From MGNI01 sp964353875 (GTDB taxonomy: Bacteria; Chloroflexota; Anaerolineae; Anaerolineales; E44-bin32), in NCBI GenBank assembly GCA_964353875.1, contig CAYGXU010000025.1, forward strand, positions 1 through 34,926: 34,926 nucleotides of DNA, given 5' to 3'. Below are positions 15,698 through 23,628 of the stretch, one piece after another. Position 1 is the first letter of the stretch. Every line of letters begins with the position of its first letter. A program made the position numbers and the translations under genes. Below the pieces are notes generated by a model that ran no database searches, had not been told where the DNA came from, and saw only the letters and a list, made by a program, of their open reading frames with translations.

Positions 15698-17329
15698 ATG
15701 CAGAAAATTGTAACAACAGATGAGATGAGGGCGATCGAGAAGACTGCGGACGAATCCGGTCTTTCATATGACATGATGATGCAAAACGCTGGGAAAGCTG
15801 TTGCTGATGCGATACAGGATCGATTTGAGAGCATGAAAGGGAAACGCGTTGTCATTTTGGTGGGCACTGGGAATAATGGTGGTGATGGGCTTGTGGTTGG
15901 CCATCATTTATTAGAAGCTGGAGCGCAAATTGCGGTTTACTTAGCGAAGGAACGCTCTGAGGGAGATGAAAATTTAATTCGTCTGAAAGAAACACAAATT
16001 CTCATTACGACGCATCAGGCCGATCAAGGATTGCGTGTTTTAAAAAAACTCCTTCAGTCAGCAGATGTAGTTATTGATAGTCTCTTGGGCACTGGATTTC
16101 GCTTACCATTGAAAGGATCTCTCAAGGATCTTCTCTCCGCTTCAAACAACATATTGACCAAGCGTATGGTACGTCCGATGATTATTGCGGTGGATTGTCC
16201 ATCTGCGTTGGATTGTGATACAGGGGAGATGGCTGAAGAGACAATCTATGCTGATTTAACCGTGACCCTTGCAGCAGTGAAGCCGGGGTTATTGATTTTC
16301 CCAGGCGCCGCGGCAGTCGGGAATTTAGTTATCGGAGATATCGGCATCCCTGCTGACCAAGAGGTACTTGCTGAAATACAAGTGGGACTGGCAGATGAGA
16401 AGACACTTTCTTCCTGGTTGCCAGAGCGACCTCGAAATGCACATAAAGGTACTTTTGGACGGGTGATCGTGGTAGCGGGTTCGATTAATTATCCCGGGGC
16501 AGCTGAACTAACGGCTTTGGCCGCCTATAGGGTCGGTGCAGGTTTGGTTACGATGGCAGTGCCATCTGTGATCCAGGCCTTGCTTGCGCCGAGGCTTCCA
16601 GAAGCGACCTGGATACTGCTTCCACATGAGCTAGGTGTGATAAGTGAAAATGGCGTTGAAATTTTACAGGAGGAAATATCACGCGCCGAGGCAATTGTGT
16701 TGGGACCTGGATTTGGGCAGGAGCATCCTACGAGACTCTTCCTCACCCGTTTGATCGGTGCAGAGCACCGCAGTCAGAGAGGACAGATCGGTTTTGTTCG
16801 TGAAGGGTTAAAGTCCCACCAGAAGAGCCACATGATACCACCATGCGTAATTGATGCGGATGGATTAAAGCTATTAACCGGAATTGAAAATTGGTCTCAA
16901 ATTCTCCCCCAAGAAACGGTACTCACCCCTCATCCTGGCGAATTGGCTCTGATGACCGGCTTATCGATAGAGGCCATCCAAAAGGATCGGATCATGACAG
17001 CCCGACATTGGGCAAAGACCTGGGGGCATATCCTTGTTCTCAAGGGAGCTTTTACTATCGTTGCCGCGCCGGATGGCCGCGCAACTGTCATCCCGATTGC
17101 GTCACCTGCACTTGCACGTGCGGGCACAGGGGATGTGCTTGCAGGTGCAATTGCTGGATTGAGGGCACAGGGATTGCCTGGCTATGAGGCAGCAGTTCTG
17201 GGGAGTTATATCCATGGATGTGCAGGGATGGTCGCGGCGGATAGGTTGGGAACTACAGCGAGCGTCTTGGCTAATGAGGTTGCAGAAGCGATTCCAGTAG
17301 TATTAAACAAGCTTGAAAGCCAAAGGTGA
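15698..17329 (+). CDS. nnrD: Bifunctional NAD(P)H-hydrate epimerase / ADP-dependent NAD(P)H-hydrate dehydratase
   Basis: Repairs hydrated NADH and NADPH: the N-terminal half epimerises the R form and the C-terminal half dehydrates the S form using ADP. The epimerase half (1-220) has MMQNAGKAVADAI and VGTGNNGGDGLVVGHHL (about 52-68), the YjeF_N signature. The kinase-like dehydratase half (about 235-540) has HKGTFGRVIVVAGS, IDADGLKLL, LTPHPGELALMTG and the AGTGDVLAGAIAGL anion-hole motif near the C-terminus, with its Asp base. The 543-residue length fits the fused form (E. coli YjeF/Nnr). GGAG lies seven bases before the ATG. A clear terminator follows at 17378. Confidence 0.95.
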   Translation: MQKIVTTDEMRAIEKTADESGLSYDMMMQNAGKAVADAIQDRFESMKGKRVVILVGTGNNGGDGLVVGHHLLEAGAQIAVYLAKERSEGDENLIRLKETQILITTHQADQGLRVLKKLLQSADVVIDSLLGTGFRLPLKGSLKDLLSASNNILTKRMVRPMIIAVDCPSALDCDTGEMAEETIYADLTVTLAAVKPGLLIFPGAAAVGNLVIGDIGIPADQEVLAEIQVGLADEKTLSSWLPERPRNAHKGTFGRVIVVAGSINYPGAAELTALAAYRVGAGLVTMAVPSVIQALLAPRLPEATWILLPHELGVISENGVEILQEEISRAEAIVLGPGFGQEHPTRLFLTRLIGAEHRSQRGQIGFVREGLKSHQKSHMIPPCVIDADGLKLLTGIENWSQILPQETVLTPHPGELALMTGLSIEAIQKDRIMTARHWAKTWGHILVLKGAFTIVAAPDGRATVIPIASPALARAGTGDVLAGAIAGLRAQGLPGYEAAVLGSYIHGCAGMVAADRLGTTASVLANEVAEAIPVVLNKLESQR

Positions 17330-17377
17330 ACAGGTAAAATCGACTAACCTATGGAATGAGAGAATTATTAAAATAAG

Positions 17378-17402
17378 ACGCGCCAAATAGGCGCGTTCTT
17401 TT
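17378..17402. terminator. Bidirectional intrinsic terminator
   Basis: ACGCGCC (17378-17384) and GGCGCGT (17390-17396) form a perfect GC-rich 7-bp stem with a 5-base loop. TCTTTTT follows on the plus strand and CTTATTTT on the minus strand. It sits between convergent nnrD and the YtxH-like gene and can serve both. Confidence 0.85.
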
Positions 17403-17439
17403 TCCTATGGGAAGTGCAAATTCAAGAGCCGTAGTCTAA

Positions 17440-17796
17440 TTATGACTCTGCGGGTTTTTCGCCCTTAATTTCACCCGCTTTGCGTTGTACGGCTTTCTTT
17501 CCAGATTCAACCGCCTTCTCTAGGCGAGATTTCTGTTCCTCAAGAACAACCTGACCACGCTTCTGCAATTCCTCTGCCTTTGTTTTGGCTTCAGTGGCGA
17601 ATTGCTCCGCTTTATCGCGAGCATCCAAAGCGGTCTTCTCTATTTGGTCTTTGATCTCTATGCTTCTTTCCCGAATAAGTGTTCTTGTTTCCTCCCCAGA
17701 CTGAGGAGCGAAAAGCAATGAAACTGCTGCTCCTACCAGTCCACCGATTATAAAACCAGCGAAGAATGCTCCGAATTCATTGTCTCTATCTGACAT
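17440..17796 (-). CDS. YtxH-like membrane-anchored coiled-coil protein
   Basis: A 118-residue protein with a glycine-rich TM at about 7-28 (GAFFAGFIIGGLVGAAVSLLF) followed by APQSGEETR, the typical YtxH opening, and then a long charged helix rich in Lys, Glu and Ala (about 35-115) with LEA-like repeats. Homologues in Gram-positive bacteria are stress-induced envelope proteins of unclear mechanism. The frame is open to 17811, but GGGAGGG ends there just six bases before the ATG at 17796, which decides the start. It lies 18 bases after a two-TM protein gene, and the two form a pair. No enzyme function is suggested. Confidence 0.85.
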   Translation of the reverse strand: MSDRDNEFGAFFAGFIIGGLVGAAVSLLFAPQSGEETRTLIRERSIEIKDQIEKTALDARDKAEQFATEAKTKAEELQKRGQVVLEEQKSRLEKAVESGKKAVQRKAGEIKGEKPAES

Positions 17797-17814
17797 TTTC
17801 ATCCCTCCCACAAA

Positions 17815-18273
17815 TTATTCTTCAGAAGTCGATCGGCCGATGCCAATTAATCGTAATGCTTGCCGAAAAACAGCGGCCACGCTATTGGCTTTCATTACTG
17901 GTTTAACAAGGTTGTTACTCAAGAAGCGGGTTGTCCCACGCAACGTATTGACAGTATCGTTGGTCGTGTCGAGAATCGGTTTGATCTCTGTTTGAATAAG
18001 TGCGGTGAGACGTGCAAGTTGGACGAGCAATACAACCAAGGTTATACCAATGATGAGCATCTCCATTGCCATAAAAATGATAACGATATCCCGAACCGTT
18101 TCGGTTTGATCCGGGTGGTTGATCATGGTGGCGATAGCAAAGAAAAGACCTGCTACGATAATAAGTAACAGAATCGCAACAGCGAAATATATTCCAATGC
18201 GTTTGTCGTGTTTTGGGGTAAGTTCCATTGTTTCCTGCGAAGTTAGGTGCTGGTCGCCTACGGTCTCTGTCAT
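17815..18273 (-). CDS. Two-TM protein with DUF948-like helical tail
   Basis: A 152-residue protein: polar N-terminus, TM at about 28-50 and TM at about 62-85, then an amphipathic helical region (LIQTEIKPILDTTNDTVNTLRGT) and VKPVMKANSVAAVFRQALRLIG. The tail resembles DUF948 proteins, which also tend to sit next to YtxH genes, but those have one TM, so the match is only partial. It is followed by the YtxH-like gene, suggesting a two-protein envelope-stress unit. A -10 box lies so close to the ATG at 18273 that the transcript is probably almost leaderless. Function unknown. Confidence 0.8.
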   Translation of the reverse strand: MTETVGDQHLTSQETMELTPKHDKRIGIYFAVAILLLIIVAGLFFAIATMINHPDQTETVRDIVIIFMAMEMLIIGITLVVLLVQLARLTALIQTEIKPILDTTNDTVNTLRGTTRFLSNNLVKPVMKANSVAAVFRQALRLIGIGRSTSEE

Positions 18274-18282
18274 AATTAAGTA

Positions 18283-18291
18283 ATTATAACA
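18283..18291 (-). promoter_or_regulatory. Extended -10 promoter, near-leaderless
   Basis: On the minus strand TGTTATAAT is a perfect -10 with TGn extension. Only nine bases separate it from the start codon of the two-TM protein, so RNA would begin about three bases before the ATG. No SD is present. Confidence 0.55.
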
Positions 18292-18337
18292 TATGTTCTT
18301 GGATAACCCGCCAGGAAGAGCGAGAATTGATCAGTAA

Positions 18338-18548
18338 TTATGGAAAGTCTTCATCTTCACGCGGGATATTATTAATTCGGAAGAGAAGAATATCGGATTC
18401 CTGATTGAAATTGAGAGCGAATCCCAGCTTGATTTCTTCTGAAGACAAAGAAATGTGATCAAAACCGCGTCTGAGTCGATTGTAACGTTAGAAAGGCACT
18501 CAATCGATTAGAATCAGGGATAAATAGATTGACTTGAGGATCGTTCAT
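18338..18548 (-). pseudogene. Possible small gene interrupted by a +1 frameshift
   Basis: From an ATG at 18548 a frame reads MNDPQVNLFIPDSNRL and on to TQTRF, then TGA. Skipping one T in the run TTTT just before the TGA (TTT T GAT) gives DHISLSSEEIKLGF and a polar tail ending in NIPREDEDFP at a TAA (18338-18340). The joined product would be 69 residues. No SD precedes the ATG, it shares bases with the start of the divergent L,D-transpeptidase gene, and the opposite strand also looks open over part of this stretch. So it may be a decayed gene, a sequencing error, a programmed frameshift or chance. Confidence 0.25.
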
Positions 18549-19630
18549 TGTCGAAGATCAAGCCATTTTCAAGACGTGATTTTTTATATTTCGGTGCGGT
18601 TGGAGTAGGGGCGCTTTATTCTCCAATTAGGCCATGGCATCGGGCTAACTTGAATTTTCCAGAAGCTGATCGTCTTGGGCGGGTTGCTGTGGGTATGGTC
18701 GAGCGAAAACTTCGACCAGATAGCGATTCGCCAACGGTAGATATCCTTTATCAGGATGCAGCTGTGGTTTGGTTAAGGGAAGTAGTAGGCAGAAGCCCCT
18801 TACGCATTACTCAACGCTGGGTGGAAACACCTGAAGGTTATATATGGTCACCATATTTACAGCCTGTTAGGAATCATCCCAATCAGCCAAGGACAGAGCT
18901 CGAGGATACCAGTCTTGGGAAGGGGATGTGGGCAGAAGTCACCGTGCCATGGGTAGACATCGTCCTTGATAATCCACCAGCGCGATCGCCATGGATGGAG
19001 TCAACGGATACGCCACGTCTTTATTATAGCCAGATCTTATGGGTTGATCAGATAAAAATAAGCGACGATGGACAAGTCTTTTATCGTATTAATGAACGTT
19101 TTGGATATGGTGATATTTTTTGGGCGGCTGGAGAAAGTTTCCGCCCACTTGGACCGGAGGAGTTTGAACCGATCCAACCCCAGGTTGCCCAAAAACGTGT
19201 GGTGGTTAATGTGATCGACCAGACACTTTCCTGTTTTGAAGGTAAATCAGAAATATTCTTTTGTCGTGTCTCCACTGGCGCGAAGTTCGATGCGAATGGT
19301 AATCCAGTCGATAAATGGGCAACACCTGTTGGCGCTCATCCGATATGGCGGAAGCTGGTTTCATTACATATGAGTGGGGGGACAACAGGGGGTGGATACG
19401 ATCTGCCTGGAATAGGTTGGACATGTCTCTTTGTTGGTAATGGCGTCGCAATCCATAGTACTTTCTGGCACAATAACTTTGGCGTCCCGATGTCACACGG
19501 ATGTGTCAATGCCAGACCAGAGGATGCCCATTGGGTGTTCCGCTGGGTTGATCCTTATGTATCCCATGATCCAGGCGATGTGACCGTTTCCATGCCAGGT
19601 GGGACGATCGTAGAGGTGATTGAAGACTAA
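18548..19630 (+). CDS. Tat-exported L,D-transpeptidase (YkuD domain)
   Basis: Peptidoglycan or envelope cross-linking enzyme. The N-terminus has a twin-arginine signal, SRRDFLYFGAVGVGAL (8-23), so it is probably exported folded. The YkuD domain occupies about 215-345: RVVVNVIDQTLSCFEG, IHSTFWHNNFG with the conserved His, and the active-site motif SHGCVNA with Cys319. Residues 40-210 form a separate, probably substrate-binding, region with many Trp and Pro. The TTG start at 18548 has GAGG at 18536-18539, eight bases upstream, and no ATG gives the full Tat motif. Length 360. The enzyme family is clear; whether it acts on peptidoglycan of 3-3 type or on other envelope acceptors is not. Confidence 0.93.
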   Translation: MSKIKPFSRRDFLYFGAVGVGALYSPIRPWHRANLNFPEADRLGRVAVGMVERKLRPDSDSPTVDILYQDAAVVWLREVVGRSPLRITQRWVETPEGYIWSPYLQPVRNHPNQPRTELEDTSLGKGMWAEVTVPWVDIVLDNPPARSPWMESTDTPRLYYSQILWVDQIKISDDGQVFYRINERFGYGDIFWAAGESFRPLGPEEFEPIQPQVAQKRVVVNVIDQTLSCFEGKSEIFFCRVSTGAKFDANGNPVDKWATPVGAHPIWRKLVSLHMSGGTTGGGYDLPGIGWTCLFVGNGVAIHSTFWHNNFGVPMSHGCVNARPEDAHWVFRWVDPYVSHDPGDVTVSMPGGTIVEVIED

Positions 19631-19700
19631 GAGTTCAGTCTGGTTTTTAACGGATTGGGAGTATCGCCGGGAAAATTTCTCTCGTGGGGCAAGTCGGATT

Positions 19701-20759
19701 TTATGGGAGCGTCTGATCTGAGATCACAACCCCCGTATCGATGAAACTGGCGATGAGATCATCGAGCATGTACTGTACCCAATTTTCCCTTCCTTGACTT
19801 ACCAAGGTCGGATTTACATTGTCCAGGATGGTCATCAGAGGGATGGAAATGTTGCTTTCACCATAAACGATCTCATCCCAATTTTCCTCAAGTGCGATCT
19901 CAGGAGCAAACCGAAGAGTAGCGGCCCATTGTTCATCGGTTCCAATGGATGGATAATGGTTTCCAATTAATTTAACATTCTGTTTATGAAATTGCTCCAT
20001 CGCTGCCTGATGGATATCGTTAGCATAGATAAAAACGGTCTCAACCTCATACTTGAGCAACTGTTGAGTTGCATTAATCCAGTCAGCTTCGGTTGCTTGT
20101 GCAGGGATCCGGATTGCGATCGGGTATTGATAAAAGGGCGGATAATAAGAGCGGCATAAACCACAATAGTAAATCACTCCATTTGAAAAAGCCTGTATGA
20201 GATGATCACTTATTTCGCTTTCTTCTTGGATAAGCGCGCCGATTCGCCAGTCCTTCGTGATTACCGCAGAGAGATAACCAGCAGCGAAGGCTTGTTGATC
20301 TATACGATATCCATCCGGTCCAATAACGCTTAAATTTGGCCCCGGCTGGATTCCAGAGAGACCGATGGTGACAAAAGGAATTTCTGGATGATTGTTTACA
20401 AATTCCGTTATAGCGGCTTCAGGGGAAAAAAGGACCACAAGCCGCGTGCCTGTTGACAGCAAGGAAGGATCAAGTTGTTTGTGTTGTTCGATGTTCCAAC
20501 CTTCATGTGTGCTCAATGACTCTATTCGTGAATAAAGCGTAAGATAAGGATCGATGGCGATATCTTGCGAAGAAATGATAAGCACCTTCGGGGCAGGCAG
20601 TGTGGATGTCGGTGAAGGAGCAGTGGATGGTAGAGGGGCTGCAGAAGGTGTGGTACTTCGGTTGTCATGATCGGGTTTTTCCCTCTGACAAGCTGAAATT
20701 AAAAAGAGACACAAGCAATATATGAGCATTGTAAGCAAGAAAATATGTGCTTTACGCAT
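19701..20759 (-). CDS. Predicted lipoprotein, BMP/periplasmic-binding-like
   Basis: A 352-residue exported protein. The signal peptide ends LISAC, a good lipobox, with Cys24 as the lipid site. Residues 30-56 are a Ser/Pro/Thr linker. The remainder has the alternating beta/alpha pattern of type I periplasmic binding proteins: VLIISSQD, RLVVLFSPE, PFVTIGLSG, QQAFAAGYLSAVITKDWRIGAL, GLCRS and TVFIYANDIHQAAMEQ. The AGYLSAV ... RIGAL block is typical of the BMP family, which binds nucleosides or related ligands for ABC uptake, but no permease or ATPase gene is near. It is last in the iscS-mnmA run, 33 bases after a small membrane protein. Ligand unknown. Confidence 0.82.
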   Translation of the reverse strand: MRKAHIFLLTMLIYCLCLFLISACQREKPDHDNRSTTPSAAPLPSTAPSPTSTLPAPKVLIISSQDIAIDPYLTLYSRIESLSTHEGWNIEQHKQLDPSLLSTGTRLVVLFSPEAAITEFVNNHPEIPFVTIGLSGIQPGPNLSVIGPDGYRIDQQAFAAGYLSAVITKDWRIGALIQEESEISDHLIQAFSNGVIYYCGLCRSYYPPFYQYPIAIRIPAQATEADWINATQQLLKYEVETVFIYANDIHQAAMEQFHKQNVKLIGNHYPSIGTDEQWAATLRFAPEIALEENWDEIVYGESNISIPLMTILDNVNPTLVSQGRENWVQYMLDDLIASFIDTGVVISDQTLP

Positions 20760-20792
20760 AGCGCAAACTCAAATGATTAAAGTCCAATCTCA

Positions 20793-21074
20793 TCATTTTT
20801 TCTTCGGAACTCTTGACTTTTCCGGACCCATTAAAATGCTTGCGGTTATCAGTCCAATGACAGTTGCCAGGAATGCTGGAAAAAGATTTAAAGTCCCGAA
20901 GCGCCCAATTTGCCAATCGAGCCAATCTCCAGCCGTGTTTCCCAGAAAGAAGGCAATCCAAGAAGTAACCAGGTAAAGAAGCAAGCGCTGAATAGGACCG
21001 CCTCGGATAGCGTGGAATAATAATCCACAGGCTGAAGCCATTAACCAACCGAGAAATAGACTGGGTAAGGTCAT
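20793..21074 (-). CDS. Small three-TM membrane protein, unknown function
   Basis: A 93-residue hydrophobic protein with TMs at about 4-22, 30-48 and 62-82 and a basic tail ending RVPKKK, which predicts a cytoplasmic C-terminus. Loop residues GNTAGDWLDWQIGRFG are the most distinctive part. The ATG at 21074 overlaps the mnmA stop (ATGA), so it is translationally coupled; the longer open frame to 21101 would overlap mnmA more and is less likely. No family recognised. Confidence 0.75.
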   Translation of the reverse strand: MTLPSLFLGWLMASACGLLFHAIRGGPIQRLLLYLVTSWIAFFLGNTAGDWLDWQIGRFGTLNLFPAFLATVIGLITASILMGPEKSRVPKKK

Positions 21075-22135
21075 TGTTGGATGATTCCTCCCCCAAGGCA
21101 TTGCTCACCTTGGTAAAAAACGGCGGATTGTCCTGCTGCAATATTCGGAACTGGACAATCGAGATGGACGGAGACTTCGGTATTGCTGATTGTATTGATT
21201 TCTGCTTCCACTTCTTGCGCCCGATAGCGAACTTGGACCATGGCGCGGAATGTCCTCGCGGGCGGAGAACCGCCGATCCAGTTGAACCGATGGACGAAAA
21301 AATGCGCTCGGCCAAGCTCCTGACGAGGTCCGACAATGAGTACGTTATGAGCGATGTCTTTGTCAATGACATAAAGCGGATAAGGTCTACTGATGCCAAT
21401 TCCCTTCCTTTGTCCGATCGTATAGGCAGCAAGTCCATGATGCTCGCCAATGCGATTACCCTCCAGGTCGTAGATGGGACCAGGAGGTGGGAGAGGAATT
21501 GCTTGATTAACCAAGAAGTTCATGTAGTCTCCACCTCCAAGAAAGCATAAATCCTGGCTTTCCTGACGTTCAACAACTGGCAAAGAAAACTGCATCGCGA
21601 GCTGGCGTACTTCCCCTTTTGTAAGTTCTGCTAGCGGAAATAGTGTATAGGCAAGTTGCTCTTGGCTGAGTACGCTGAGCACATAGGATTGATCCTTTTG
21701 TTTATCCTTCGCACGGTAAAGCTGATATCTTTCATCTTGAAGTCGGATTCCGGCGTAATGACCTGTTGCCAGGATATTGGCGCCAAGAGTTCGAATATAT
21801 TCAAGTAAGAACGACCATCGCACTTTGCGATTGCACTCAATGCAGGGGTTCGGAGTTAAGCCTTTTTGATACCCTTCAAGGAAATAGTCCACAACACATT
21901 TTTTAAATACCGCCTGCGCATCGACTACATAAAATGGAATACTCAATCGAGCGGCAACTTCACGAGCAAGGGACATGTCCTCCGGCGAACAACAACGATT
22001 GGGCCAATTGGTGTGAGACCATAAACGCATCATAACGCCAATGACTTCGACACCGCTTTCTGCGAGTAAAGCAGCTGCAACGGAACTATCAACCCCTCCA
22101 CTCATCGCGATGGCAACGATTTGGCGATTGCTCAT
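21071..22135 (-). CDS. mnmA: tRNA-specific 2-thiouridylase MnmA
   Basis: Thiolates U34 of tRNA for Lys, Glu and Gln with sulfur relayed from cysteine desulfurase. The PP-loop ATP motif is AMSGGVDSSVAA (10-21). The catalytic Cys pair is Cys97 (NPCIECN) and Cys196 (QDLCFLGG), matching Cys102 and Cys199 of the E. coli enzyme. Further blocks are ATGHYAGI, DQSYVLSVLSQEQL and HHGLAAYTIGQRKGIGI. The C-terminal beta-barrel is present and the length, 354 residues, is normal. It starts two bases after the iscS stop, so donor and acceptor of the sulfur relay are cotranscribed. Confidence 0.97.
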   Translation of the reverse strand: MSNRQIVAIAMSGGVDSSVAAALLAESGVEVIGVMMRLWSHTNWPNRCCSPEDMSLAREVAARLSIPFYVVDAQAVFKKCVVDYFLEGYQKGLTPNPCIECNRKVRWSFLLEYIRTLGANILATGHYAGIRLQDERYQLYRAKDKQKDQSYVLSVLSQEQLAYTLFPLAELTKGEVRQLAMQFSLPVVERQESQDLCFLGGGDYMNFLVNQAIPLPPPGPIYDLEGNRIGEHHGLAAYTIGQRKGIGISRPYPLYVIDKDIAHNVLIVGPRQELGRAHFFVHRFNWIGGSPPARTFRAMVQVRYRAQEVEAEINTISNTEVSVHLDCPVPNIAAGQSAVFYQGEQCLGGGIIQQ

Positions 22136-22137
22136 TT

Positions 22138-23295
22138 CTAGACCATACGTATCCGTGCAACAATCTCTGATAGACTGTTAATAAAATCATCGATATTTTC
22201 CGGTTGAGTAGGGCGTCCAACCGTAACCCGCAATGATCCCAATGACCAATCTGGCGGAATTCCAAGAGCACTCAGCACTCCAGATGGCTCAGGATTTCCA
22301 GTCTTGCAGGCAGAACCAGTGGAACAAGCGAATCCCGCGATGTCTAATGCGGCAATGAGTTGGTTTCCGTCAACGCCCTGGAATACGAATGAGGCATGGT
22401 TAGGCAAGCGTTCGGATGGGTGACCACTGATGCGAGTATCATGAATTTGCTCTGGGATTGAAGTCAGTAACTTGTCCCGCAGGCGGCTGAAATGACGGTT
22501 GTGGATTACGCGTTCATTCTCGACGATTTCAAAGGCTCTTGCCATACCAACAATTGAAGGGACATTGTGAGTACCAGCGCGTAGTCCAAATTCGTGTACT
22601 CCTCCTGTTTGAACAGGTGCGAGTTTAATTCCTGAACGAATGTATAACGCGCCAATCCCTTTTGGGCCATAAAATTTATGCGCACCGATCGACATCAAAT
22701 CAACGCCCAATGTATCTATATCAATGTTGATTTGACCGGCTGCCTGTACCGCATCAGTATGAAAAGGGATTCCCCTCAGACGGCAGATTCTTGAGAGTGA
22801 GGGAATCGGATTGATTGTCCCGATTTCGTTGTTGGCGTAGATAATCGAGACAATGGCTGTATCTGAACGAATGCTTTTTTCTAAATCCTTGGGGGATACA
22901 AATCCAAATGTATCGACAGGTAAGAGTTCGAGTTTAAATCCATGGTTTTCGGCCAAATCGATGGCAGTACGAAGGATTGCGGGGTGCTCAACTGGTGTGG
23001 TCAGGATATGATTTGCACCTCGTTCCATAAGCGCCTGATAAGCTACTCCCCGCATGGCCAGGTTATCACTCTCAGAGCCACAACTGGTGAAAATGATCTC
23101 TGATGGATGGCAACCGAAAATGGATGCAAGTATGGAGCGTGACCGTTCAACGGCAGCTTCCGCATCCTGCCCCCATTGATGGATCGAAGAAGGATTGCCG
23201 AATGCAGTGTCAAAATAGGGTAACATCGCCTCGATTACTCGAGAATCTACAGGGGTTGTTGCGGCATGATCCAGATAGATGCTTCTTGAGCGCAT
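22138..23295 (-). CDS. iscS: Cysteine desulfurase, IscS/NifS class
   Basis: PLP enzyme removing sulfur from cysteine as an enzyme persulfide. It opens with IYLDHAATTPV (6-16), has the PLP Lys207 in SIGAHKFYGPKG and the catalytic loop CSTGSACKTG with Cys330 in the SAC position. Glycine-rich RAGTHNVPSIVG and DAVQAAGQINID are typical. Length 385. The immediate partner is mnmA, so tRNA thiolation is a likely main role, though Fe-S assembly cannot be excluded because no iscU or sufU is in the window. There is no SD before the ATG; the -10 box placement suggests a leaderless message. Confidence 0.95.
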   Translation of the reverse strand: MRSRSIYLDHAATTPVDSRVIEAMLPYFDTAFGNPSSIHQWGQDAEAAVERSRSILASIFGCHPSEIIFTSCGSESDNLAMRGVAYQALMERGANHILTTPVEHPAILRTAIDLAENHGFKLELLPVDTFGFVSPKDLEKSIRSDTAIVSIIYANNEIGTINPIPSLSRICRLRGIPFHTDAVQAAGQINIDIDTLGVDLMSIGAHKFYGPKGIGALYIRSGIKLAPVQTGGVHEFGLRAGTHNVPSIVGMARAFEIVENERVIHNRHFSRLRDKLLTSIPEQIHDTRISGHPSERLPNHASFVFQGVDGNQLIAALDIAGFACSTGSACKTGNPEPSGVLSALGIPPDWSLGSLRVTVGRPTQPENIDDFINSLSEIVARIRMV

Positions 23296-23301
23296 GACAA
23301 A

Positions 23302-23310
23302 ATTCTATCA
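23302..23310 (-). promoter_or_regulatory. Extended -10 promoter of iscS-mnmA, probably leaderless
   Basis: Minus-strand TGATAGAAT has TGn and five of six -10 bases. Only six bases lie between it and the iscS ATG, so transcription should begin at or next to the start codon. No SD is present in those bases. Confidence 0.5.
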
Positions 23311-23544
23311 TGGTGAGGGACAGATGGAAGTTGATTTGCCCATACACGACACCACTTATTTTGTCGTCGTTGCTAGCTAGACAATCCGGATTGCCTGAAA
23401 TGTTGTGGTCAATCTTCGTTTATTAAGATGAAAAAGATAGACAAATGAACATGGCTCCACTGGTTAAGGCCGCCGGCAACAGGTAAAAAGAAGGGCTTTC
23501 ATCGACTATTAAAATTAGAGCTGAAATTCTTCCTTCGTGGTGAC

Positions 23545-23566
23545 GGTAGACAGCCAACACTACCGC
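23545..23566. repeat. Inverted repeat upstream of eno, possible operator
   Basis: CGGTAG (23545-23550) and CTACCG (23561-23566) are perfect complements 10 bases apart. The site ends where the -35 of the eno promoter would be, a position fitting a regulator site. No regulator gene is nearby. Confidence 0.35.
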
Positions 23567-23588
23567 ATATTATCCTGGGATGTAAGAG

Positions 23589-23594
23589 TATAAT
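23589..23594 (+). promoter_or_regulatory. -10 box for eno
   Basis: A perfect TATAAT 35 bases before the chosen eno start. The expected -35 region (about 23566-23571) is poor, so a helper protein at the adjacent inverted repeat is conceivable. Confidence 0.45.
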
Positions 23595-23628
23595 GGGCAC
23601 ATTGCAAATAATGGGAGGCAGCATAGAG

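Larger units (their letters stand above)
23296..23628. other. Intergenic region between divergent iscS and eno
   Basis: 333 bases without a gene. It holds the iscS -10 at one end and the eno -10 with a nearby inverted repeat at the other. The middle (about 23340-23520) shows no ORF, tRNA or riboswitch that I recognise. Confidence 0.6.

Noticed and set aside
15457..15867. 136-codon minus-strand ORF across the nnrD start
   Set aside because: Overlaps the conserved N-terminus of the NAD(P)H-hydrate epimerase domain; no independent support.
20752..21450. 232-codon minus-strand ORF overlapping mnmA
   Set aside because: Out of frame with mnmA and its coupled small membrane protein, which both have family features or coupling signals; no SD.
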